Shown here piece after piece: positions 57,700 through 64,000 of a stretch of 64,000 bases of DNA; the stretch's first letter is position 1, and each line of letters starts with the position of its first letter. Source of the stretch: DAOUJW01 sp034421015 (GTDB lineage Bacteria > Chloroflexota > Dehalococcoidia > Lucifugimonadales > UBA2985); the NCBI GenBank assembly GCA_034421015.1, contig DAOUKT010000003.1, forward strand, positions 27,430 to 91,429, read 5' to 3'. The position numbers were made by a program, and so were the translations under genes. The notes beneath the pieces were generated by a model. It worked only from the letters and a program-made list of their open reading frames with translations, was not told the DNA's origin and made no database searches.

Positions 57700-57870
57700 C
57701 TGCGCCTTTCCTCGAAGGCCGTGCGACACTGGCGGGGGTAGTGGACCTGGCTCGCCGGATTCCCGGGTTCTCCGGCATACAGTTGCGGGACAGCGCCGGC
57801 CTCTCACCGGCTTCCTCTGTTAGGCCCTTGCGGGCGCCCACGCCGTACTCTTGGGTTGTTAATGCTGTGC
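57700..57870 (-). promoter_or_regulatory. cobalamin riboswitch
   Basis: Minus-strand transcript carries the conserved GAAGCCGGTGAGAGGCCGGC, then GCTGTCCCGCAACTGTA and AGCCAGGTCC, the diagnostic core of the B12 aptamer. Boundaries are approximate. Controls the S-component and DUF4430 genes. Confidence 0.92.
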
Positions 57871-57900
57871 GAAGCGACATCGCCTCAGCCCAGCGACGTG

Positions 57901-57928
57901 AGTATACCACATCGCGCTCTTGGTGCAA
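57901..57928 (-). promoter_or_regulatory. promoter of the riboswitch transcript
   Basis: On the minus strand, TTGCAC (57928-57923), 16 bases, TATACT (57906-57901). Confidence 0.7.
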
Positions 57929-57985
57929 GGGGTTACAGGGCGAGTTCTCGGATATCGATGACGGCTCTACGCAATCCGCGTCTCC

Positions 57986-58014
57986 TTGACCGACTAAATC
58001 CCCCTACCTATAAT
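57986..58014 (+). promoter_or_regulatory. promoter for pheS
   Basis: TTGACC (57986-57991), 17 bases, TATAAT (58009-58014). An inverted repeat CTCAGCCTGGCTGAG follows at 58022-58036. Confidence 0.85.
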
Positions 58015-58045
58015 GATACCGCTCAGCCTGGCTGAGAACCGCGCT

Positions 58046-59101
58046 ATGACCACAGACGCACTGCTGAGGAATCTGGATGAGCTGCAGGCCAGGGCCCTGA
58101 AGGAGTTGGAGGAGTCCGCAACTTCGGAGGCGCTGGAGCAGTGGCGCGTGGCCTACCTGGGCCGCAGGGGCGAGCTTACCCAGGTGCTCCGCGGCCTGTC
58201 TTCCATAGACCCCGAAGAGCGACGCACCGTCGGCGCGTCGGCCAACAGCGTCAAGGCGGTCCTTGAGGAGCGACTGGCCGGCGCGGAGGATGCGGTCAAG
58301 GCCGCCCAGCTCCAGGCGATGGCCGAGCAGGGCCGCATCGACGTCACCCTGCCGGGTCGCTCCCTGCCCGTAGGACGCCTGCATCCCACTACCCAGATGG
58401 TGCGCGAGATATGCGACGCCTTCGTTTCGATGGGTTTCCAGGTTGTGGAAGGGCCGGAGGTGGAGTGGGACCGCTACAACTTTGAGATGCTGAACATCCC
58501 CAAGGACCACCCCGCGCGGGACATGTGGGACACCCTCTGGATTGACCACCGGGACGAGAACGGCGAGCGGCCCATGCTCCTTCGCACCCACACATCGCCA
58601 ATGCAGATACGCACTATGGAGGCCGGCCAGCCGCCGATAAGGGTGGTGGTGCCGGGCAAGTGCTACCGCTACGAGGCGACGGACGCCACCCACGAGTGGC
58701 ACTTCTACCAGGTTGAGGGCCTGGCCGTGGATGAGGGCATCACCTTCGCGGACATGAAGGGGACGCTGTACGAGTTCGCCCGGCTGGTCTTCGGGAGCGA
58801 GCGCAAGGTCCGCTTCCGCGTCGACTACTTCCCGTTTGTGGAGCCGGGCGCGGAGATGTCCATCGACTGCTTTGTGTGCAAGGGCGGGGGGTGCAACGTC
58901 TGCCGCGGCTCCGGCTGGATCGAGATATTGGGCGCGGGCATGGTGAACCCCAAGGTGCTGGAGGGCGTGGGCTACGACTCATCCAGGTACACGGGCTTTG
59001 CCTTTGGCATGGGGCCGGAGCGCATTGCCATGCTCAAGTACGGCATAGACGACATTCGCCTCTTCTACAGCAACGACCTGCGCTTTCTGCGGCAGTTCTG
59101 A
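58046..59101 (+). CDS. pheS: phenylalanyl-tRNA synthetase alpha subunit
   Basis: 351 residues from ATG 58046 (MTTDALLRNL). N-terminal coiled coil, then the class II motifs: TTQMVREICDAFVSMGFQVVEGPEVE (motif 1), LLRTHTSPMQIRTM, CYRYEATDATHEWHFYQVEG (motif 2) and GMGPERIAMLKYGIDDIR (motif 3). A CxxC knuckle pair (CFVCKGGGCNVCRG) is seen. A strong promoter lies just before. The pheT partner follows only after three inserted genes. Confidence 0.95.
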   Translation: MTTDALLRNLDELQARALKELEESATSEALEQWRVAYLGRRGELTQVLRGLSSIDPEERRTVGASANSVKAVLEERLAGAEDAVKAAQLQAMAEQGRIDVTLPGRSLPVGRLHPTTQMVREICDAFVSMGFQVVEGPEVEWDRYNFEMLNIPKDHPARDMWDTLWIDHRDENGERPMLLRTHTSPMQIRTMEAGQPPIRVVVPGKCYRYEATDATHEWHFYQVEGLAVDEGITFADMKGTLYEFARLVFGSERKVRFRVDYFPFVEPGAEMSIDCFVCKGGGCNVCRGSGWIEILGAGMVNPKVLEGVGYDSSRYTGFAFGMGPERIAMLKYGIDDIRLFYSNDLRFLRQF

Positions 59102-59113
59102 AAGGCAGAGGAC

Positions 59114-59485
59114 ATGGGAATCACGTATGTGGACGCTGAGGCGGTTGGACCCACCGGAAATCGCGCTCCGGTGCGCCTGATGGTGGACAGCGGGGCCTCC
59201 TATTCCCTGCTGCCGGAGGACGTGTGGAAGGCCATTGGTCTGGAGCCGACGCGGGCGATGAATTTCTCACTTGCAGACGGCACGCAGATATCGCGTAGCA
59301 TCTCGACATGCTGGCTGTCCCTTGAGCATGGCGAAGGCCACTCACCAGTCATACTTGGAGAGCCGGGAGACAGCGGCCTGCTGGGTGTTGTGACGCTGGA
59401 GATCCTCGGGCTTGTCCTCAACCCATTCAGCCGCACACTGCATCCCATGCGCGGCGTGCTGGCGGGTTCAGGGTTGTCTAGGTAG
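59114..59485 (+). CDS. retropepsin-like aspartic protease (clan AA)
   Basis: 123 residues. The active-site loop is VRLMVDSGASYSLLPEDVW (D-S-G type), followed by FSLADGTQISRSISTCWL and a second hydrophobic ILGLVLNPFSRTL. ATG 59114 is preceded by AGAGG. Only 12 bases after the pheS stop. Same fold group as the gene at 36074 but not closely similar (DSG instead of DTG). First of the three genes inserted between pheS and pheT. Confidence 0.8.
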   Translation: MGITYVDAEAVGPTGNRAPVRLMVDSGASYSLLPEDVWKAIGLEPTRAMNFSLADGTQISRSISTCWLSLEHGEGHSPVILGEPGDSGLLGVVTLEILGLVLNPFSRTLHPMRGVLAGSGLSR

Positions 59486-59501
59486 TCTTGGTGGTGATTC
59501 T

Positions 59502-60437
59502 GTGACGGACAAAAGTACGCTCCTTCAGAAAATGCCGGAAGCCTATTACTCTACAGGAGAAGGTGCTGCATTTCTGGGCGATGGACTAGACCTCATTGCA
59601 AATCTCCCGGACGATTCTGTAGACCTCATAATGACATCTCCTCCCTTTGCTCTTGTCCGCAAGAAGCAGTACGGGAATGTTGACGCAGAAAAATATGTGG
59701 ATTGGTTTAGGCCATTCGCGGAGCAGTTCTGGAGAGTCCTGAAACCGGAGGGCAGTCTGGTTCTTCACATAGGGGGTAGTTGGGATAAAGGACAACCCAC
59801 GCGCTCTTTGTACCACCTGCATCTGCTTTTGGACCTGTGCCAAAAGTTCTATTTGGCTCAGGAGTTCTTTTGGTACAACCCTTCAAGGCTGCCTTCTCCC
59901 GCAGAATGGGTGACAGTGCGCAGGATCAGGGTAAAGGATGCTGTAGACTATGTATGGTGGCTTTCTAAAAGCCAACACCCCAAAGCTGATAACCGCAAGG
60001 TTCTGAAGAGCTACAGCTCTGCAATGCTTGACTTGCTGAAGAACGGTTACAAGGCCAAGCTCAGGCCATCAGGCCACGACATATCGGAGAATTTTCAGAA
60101 TGACAGGGGTGGGTCTATCCCACCAAACATGCTCATAATTGCCAATACGGAGTCAAACAGCTACTACCTTAGAGCTTGCCGGGCCGCGAACATTAAGCCC
60201 CATCCCGCCAGATACCCCAGCAAGCTGCCGGAGTTCTTCATCGAGTTCCTGACCCAAGCTGGTGATGTGGTTCTCGATCCTTTCGGCGGGAGTAATGTAA
60301 CTGGAGAGGTTGCGGAGAAGCTCAATAGAAAGTGGTTGGCTTTTGAGCTTGTTGAGGAGTATATCAAGGCATCTAGGTTCAGGTTTGAAGCGGGCCACAA
60401 GAGGCTGATAGCAGAGGGTAAAGAGGCCTATGCCTGA
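59502..60437 (+). CDS. site-specific DNA methyltransferase (N4-cytosine/N6-adenine type)
   Basis: 311 residues from GTG 59502. The catalytic motif IV is LIMTSPPFALV (TSPPF, as in N4-cytosine enzymes) near residue 45. The SAM motif I is C-terminal: VVLDPFGGSNVTGEVAEKL. So the order is IV...I (beta class). It also has LVLHIGGSWDKG and EFFWYNPSRLPSPAEWV, common in type II enzymes. Overlaps the endonuclease gene by eight bases. AT-rich relative to pheS and pheT. Confidence 0.9.
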   Translation: MTDKSTLLQKMPEAYYSTGEGAAFLGDGLDLIANLPDDSVDLIMTSPPFALVRKKQYGNVDAEKYVDWFRPFAEQFWRVLKPEGSLVLHIGGSWDKGQPTRSLYHLHLLLDLCQKFYLAQEFFWYNPSRLPSPAEWVTVRRIRVKDAVDYVWWLSKSQHPKADNRKVLKSYSSAMLDLLKNGYKAKLRPSGHDISENFQNDRGGSIPPNMLIIANTESNSYYLRACRAANIKPHPARYPSKLPEFFIEFLTQAGDVVLDPFGGSNVTGEVAEKLNRKWLAFELVEEYIKASRFRFEAGHKRLIAEGKEAYA

Positions 60438-61419
60438 CTTGGACAAGAGTGACTTGCTTGCGCGCGTTGAAGCTGCCATCAACCGCTCAGGATGGAAAAT
60501 GTTCACACAGGATGAGGAGCATCCCTTCCATATTCTGGTAGGCAGGCAAGGCGACCTTCGCAACCTGATAGTTTACATTTGGAACCTCACATCAGGTGGC
60601 CCTGCGAGTGTGAGACCGGCCGACGAATTCCGCATACAGATTACGGGCATAACCCCTCCTTTACTGGTTGAACCTACATCAACCACCTTGCTCTTGGGCT
60701 GGTATGAAGACCTGTCAGTATTCGTTGCTTTTGATGTTCAGAGACATCTAAATCCCCGGTTTTCAGCCTCCGTGCAGGTACGACTACCGACAATTAACCA
60801 GGCTGTAGACCTCGGTTTTGCTTTCCAGAGACGGACAAATAATGAACTCGTAGTGGTTTTTGCGCCTGACCAATTCATGAACTACGTCCTGAGCCAGGCG
60901 CAACTGCACCGCTTTGGCAGGCACCCCAACGAAGCGCAGTTGTTGACTGTTGCTACCCAAACTGAGCCTGATGTTGATGAAGTTGCTGCATTGCCTTCAG
61001 AGCGACGAGAAGCTGTTCACACAGTTCGCCGCCTAGTCAGGCAGCGCAGCTTCCGCAACAGAGTGCTACGGGCTTATAGCCAACGTTGCGCTATATGCCA
61101 TATTCAGTTGCAGATTGTTGAAGCTGCGCACATAATCCCTGTGCATGTGCCTGGAAGCAGTGATGAGACGAATAATGGTTTGGCGCTTTGCCCATCTCAC
61201 CACACTGCATATGATGATGGTCTTCTGACTGTCGCCCCGAATTATCACGTCATGGTCAACGAACTAAAGCTGGGACAACTTAGAGAAGCAGATCTCCACG
61301 GCGGCGAGGAATCGCTTCTGCAATATGTGTGCAATACCATTTGGCTACCGTCAAATGCTCTAGAGCATCCTCGGCCTGAGTACTTGGAGGTCGGCATGAC
61401 TTCGAGAGGCTGGCATTAG
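60430..61419 (+). CDS. HNH restriction endonuclease-like protein
   Basis: 329 residues. Residues 1-180 form an unknown N-terminal domain often seen in modification-dependent or type II enzymes (FHILVGRQGDLRNLIVYIWNLT, LLLGWYEDLSVFVAFD). The C-terminal HNH module is CAICHIQLQIVEAAHIIP, then NNGLALCPSHHTAYDDGLL, with Cys zinc ligands and catalytic His. Its start lies inside the methyltransferase end, so the two form a restriction-modification pair. Recognition site unknown. AT-rich. Confidence 0.87.
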   Translation: MPDLDKSDLLARVEAAINRSGWKMFTQDEEHPFHILVGRQGDLRNLIVYIWNLTSGGPASVRPADEFRIQITGITPPLLVEPTSTTLLLGWYEDLSVFVAFDVQRHLNPRFSASVQVRLPTINQAVDLGFAFQRRTNNELVVVFAPDQFMNYVLSQAQLHRFGRHPNEAQLLTVATQTEPDVDEVAALPSERREAVHTVRRLVRQRSFRNRVLRAYSQRCAICHIQLQIVEAAHIIPVHVPGSSDETNNGLALCPSHHTAYDDGLLTVAPNYHVMVNELKLGQLREADLHGGEESLLQYVCNTIWLPSNALEHPRPEYLEVGMTSRGWH

Positions 61420-61459
61420 AATTGGAATTAAACACCACTTCACAACCGAGTAACTAACT

Positions 61460-63862
61460 ATGAAAGTTCCTTTGTCCTGGCTTAGAGAGTACGTAGACAT
61501 AGACCTCCCGCCTGAGGAGCTGGCCCACAAGCTGACAATGGCCGGCACGGAGGTGGGCGGCATCGACGTTGTGGGCGGGTCGTGGGACAACGTGTTTGTG
61601 GGGTACGTGGTAAGCGTCGATCCCCATCCCAACGCGGACCGCCTGAGGCTGGCGACCATCAGCCTGGGCGGCGAGGAGATGACCGTCGTCTGCGGCGCGC
61701 CGAACGTCGCGGCGGGACAGAAGGTGCCCTTCGCCAAGGTGGGCGCGCGGCTCATCGACGCCAGGACCGGCGAGTTGGAGACGCTGAAGGCGGCGAGGAT
61801 TCGCGGGGTTGAGTCGGCGGGCATGGTCTGCTCCGAGCGCGAGCTTGCCCTTGGCGACGACCACGACGGTATAGTCGTGCTGCCGGAAGATGCCCCGGTC
61901 GGCACGCCCCTGCGAGACTACCTGGGCGACGACGTCCTCGACCTGGACGTCACGCCCAACCGTCCCGACTGCCTTTCGGTGCTGGGCGTCGCCAGAGAGG
62001 TCGCGGCCCTGACGGGCGCGGTCGTAAGGGAGCCTGACCTGTCCTACCCCGAGGACGGTGAGCCTGTGGATGGCCTGGTGCAGGTGGAGATTGAGGACCC
62101 GTCGCTCTGCCCCCGCTACACCGCCAGCGTTGTGCAGGGCATCAGGGTTGGCCCCTCGCCCCGGTGGATGCAGGACCGGCTCACCAGGGCTGGGCAGCGG
62201 CCCATCAACAACGTGGTGGACGTGACCAACTACGTGATGCTTGAGTACGGCCAGCCGCTCCACGCCTTCAACTATGACACCATTGGCGAGGCCAGGATCA
62301 TTGTCCGGCCCGCCCGTGACCAGGAGGCCTTTGTCACCCTGGACGAAGCTGACCACACCCTCAAGCCGCCCATGCTGGTGATTGCGGACGCCCACCGCTC
62401 CGTGGCGCTGGCGGGGATAATGGGCGGCCTGAACACCGAGATGACGGACGACACGACCACCGTCCTGCTGGAGTCGGCCAACTTCGACCCGATAAACACA
62501 CGTCGCACTTCCCAGGCCCTCAGGCTGCGAAGCGAGTCCTCTTCCCGCTTCGACAAGGGGCTGCAGCCGGAGCTTGCCGAGGTTGCCCTGAGGCGGGCGA
62601 CCCAGCTGGTGCTGCAAGTGGCCGGAGGCCGGGCGTGCAAGGGTATCAGGGACGCCTACCCGCGACCGTCGGAGAGGCCGTCGATGCGCTTCACCATCGC
62701 CAGGCTGAAGAAGGTGCTGGGCATGGAGCCTGGAGTTGACATGGTGCGGGACATCCTGACGGCCCTGGGGTTCTCGGTGAGCGTCGAGTCGGGAGACTCA
62801 TTGGATGTCACGATCCCCTACTGGCGCAGCGACATCGTCCAGGAGGACGACCTGGTGGAGGAGGTGGCCCGCATCGTGGGCTACGATGAGCTGCCGGTCA
62901 CAATGCTGTCGACGCCGGTGCCGCACCGCAATCCCCAGCCGGAGCGCGAGGCCCGGGAGCGGGTCAGGGACATCATGGCGGAGTGCGGGATGCAGGAGAC
63001 CATATCCTACTCCCTCACCAGCGAGGCGGTCATCGCTAAGGTCCAGCCTGACGGCGAGAGCTTCCAAACCTTGGCACTTGCCAATCCGATGAGCGGGGAG
63101 CTTGAGCGACTGCGCCCCACACTTCGCGGCAGCATTCTTTCGACCCTTGCGTACAACCAGCGCAACAGCCGGGACGGGATCAGGCTCTTTGAGGTGGGCA
63201 GGGTATACATACCGCGTCCCGCCGACCTGCCCCTGGAGAGGGAGATGCTGGTTGGTGTTGTGACCGGGCCGCGCTCTCCTGAGGACTGGCTGGGAGACGG
63301 CGGACAGATGGACTTCCTGGACGCCAAGGGTATCCTGGAGACCTTCCTGGGCCGCCTGCGCATTGACGCCGAGTTCCAGCCCGCCGATGACTCCCTGTTC
63401 ATGTCCGGTCGCTGCGCAAGCATAGCGGTAGGGCAGACCACGCTGGGAGTCGTGGGCGAGGTACACGCCACCGTCCTGGAGCGGTTTGAGATCGACGTTA
63501 CGCCTGTGGCGATGTTTGAGGTGGACCTGGCTGCGCTCATAAAGGCCCTGCCAACGGATACGCACCGGTACGCGCCCCTTGCTCGCTATCCCGGCGCCTA
63601 CCGTGACCTCGCCGTGGTCCTCGACCGGGAAGTGCAGGCCGCCTCCGTCCAGCACATCATCGAAAGGCACCGGCTGGTGGCCCAGGCCACCCTCTTCGAC
63701 GTATATGAAGGCGAGGGCGTGCCTGACGGCAAGCGATCCCTGGCCTATCGCGTGCTGCTCCAGCACGCCGAGCGCACCCTCTCGGGCGACGAGGTGGACA
63801 GGGCCCAGGCCGACATTCTGGCTGGCCTTGAGCGGGAGCTGGGAGCGCAGCTCCGCGGCTAG
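61460..63862 (+). CDS. pheT: phenylalanyl-tRNA synthetase beta subunit
   Basis: 800 residues, full length. Domains in order: tRNA-binding OB fold (about 40-150, VVSVDPHPNADRLRLATISLGG), B3/B4 editing (200-400, RPINNVVDVTNYVMLEYGQPLHAF), B5 (IPYWRSDIVQEDDLVEEVARIVGYDELP), catalytic-like core (FEVGRVYIPR) and FDX-ACB tail (YPGAYRDLAVVLDREVQAASV, LAYRVLLQHAERTLSGDEV). Starts at ATG 61460, about 40 bases after the endonuclease stop. GC-rich like pheS. Confidence 0.95.
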   Translation: MKVPLSWLREYVDIDLPPEELAHKLTMAGTEVGGIDVVGGSWDNVFVGYVVSVDPHPNADRLRLATISLGGEEMTVVCGAPNVAAGQKVPFAKVGARLIDARTGELETLKAARIRGVESAGMVCSERELALGDDHDGIVVLPEDAPVGTPLRDYLGDDVLDLDVTPNRPDCLSVLGVAREVAALTGAVVREPDLSYPEDGEPVDGLVQVEIEDPSLCPRYTASVVQGIRVGPSPRWMQDRLTRAGQRPINNVVDVTNYVMLEYGQPLHAFNYDTIGEARIIVRPARDQEAFVTLDEADHTLKPPMLVIADAHRSVALAGIMGGLNTEMTDDTTTVLLESANFDPINTRRTSQALRLRSESSSRFDKGLQPELAEVALRRATQLVLQVAGGRACKGIRDAYPRPSERPSMRFTIARLKKVLGMEPGVDMVRDILTALGFSVSVESGDSLDVTIPYWRSDIVQEDDLVEEVARIVGYDELPVTMLSTPVPHRNPQPEREARERVRDIMAECGMQETISYSLTSEAVIAKVQPDGESFQTLALANPMSGELERLRPTLRGSILSTLAYNQRNSRDGIRLFEVGRVYIPRPADLPLEREMLVGVVTGPRSPEDWLGDGGQMDFLDAKGILETFLGRLRIDAEFQPADDSLFMSGRCASIAVGQTTLGVVGEVHATVLERFEIDVTPVAMFEVDLAALIKALPTDTHRYAPLARYPGAYRDLAVVLDREVQAASVQHIIERHRLVAQATLFDVYEGEGVPDGKRSLAYRVLLQHAERTLSGDEVDRAQADILAGLERELGAQLRG

Positions 63863-63871
63863 TATCCCACT

Positions 63872-64000
63872 CGTCATTCCCGTGCAGAGAGACCTTTGCG
63901 TAACTACGGCGGCATCTTCAGAGAGCTACGTTTATCGTCATTCCCGCGAAAGCGGGAATCTGAAGTCGCCTATTAGGACGCTCTAGACCCCTGCTTTCGC
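63872..64000. repeat. inverted repeat, TCATTCCCGC family, cut by window end
   Basis: 63936-63961 (CGTCATTCCCGCGAAAGCG start) with a matching right arm starting near 63982 and running off the window. The stretch 63895-63935 repeats 43804-43843 with few changes. Another half copy (CGTCATTCCCGTGC) begins at 63872. Confidence 0.85.

Overview
This is a GC-rich bacterial chromosome segment with no rRNA or tRNA gene that I could find. The gene content suggests a Chloroflexota / Dehalococcoidia lineage, most like the SAR202 group. The reasons are many CaiB/BaiF (class III) CoA-transferases, paired MaoC-type dehydratases, cyclase, LmbE, cupin and alpha/beta-hydrolase genes, a MoxR-DUF58-DUF4129 operon, a split glycine decarboxylase, and 2-oxoacid:ferredoxin oxidoreductase beside citrate synthase. 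The taxon is an inference from gene content, not from a marker gene.

Layout. 1-8.5 kb: degradative genes (partial CoA-transferase with an added zinc ribbon, hydrolase, cupin, LmbE deacetylase, MFS transporter, PHP hydrolase, two tandem MaoC heterodimer pairs, DinB protein). 8.5-13.3 kb: a nucleobase-permease/ATPase-like fusion, a membrane molybdopterin oxidoreductase, remnants of an AbrB and a DinB gene, and an intact AbrB-PIN toxin-antitoxin pair. 13.3-15.3 kb: a G21 tract and then an AT-richer island with a nuclease-like protein and a TIR protein. 15.4-36.5 kb: two fused double CoA-transferases and one unfused adjacent pair of the same two types, mixed with enoyl-CoA hydratase, cyclase, hydrolase, M20 peptidase, the MoxR operon and many small toxin-antitoxin-like modules (HicB, Phd/PIN, NYN, DUF7662/PIN, two PaREP1/HEPN genes, a retropepsin-like protease). 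36.5-47.2 kb: housekeeping genes (rnhB, yraN, fmdB-like, thiE, ccmE, korAB, citrate synthase, MidA-like methyltransferase, HD hydrolase, trmI) and a peroxiredoxin gene with an in-frame UGA. 47.3-52.5 kb: hicBA and gcvT-H-PA-PB. 52.5-56.4 kb: a collagen-like lipoprotein, a DUF4062 protein, an ADP-ribosylglycohydrolase/phosphatase operon and gene remnants. 56.4-57.9 kb: a cobalamin riboswitch with terminator controlling an ECF-type S component and a DUF4430 lipoprotein. 58-64 kb: pheS and pheT separated by a protease and a restriction-modification pair.

Most notable: (1) the peroxiredoxin at 46744-47202 has TGA exactly where the peroxidatic cysteine should be, with a SECIS-like hairpin just downstream, so it is a probable selenoprotein that ordinary gene calling would truncate. 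(2) Three CoA-transferase A/B sets (two fused, one split) each keep the catalytic Asp only in the B half. (3) A restriction-modification cassette splits pheST. (4) A TIR-WxxxE/zinc-ribbon protein sits with a nuclease-like partner. (5) A B12 riboswitch ties a DUF4430 lipoprotein and an S component to cobalamin uptake.

Dispersed inverted repeats built on a TCATTCCCGC core occur at about 2.0, 43.8 and 63.9 kb. A different palindrome interrupts the gcv operon.
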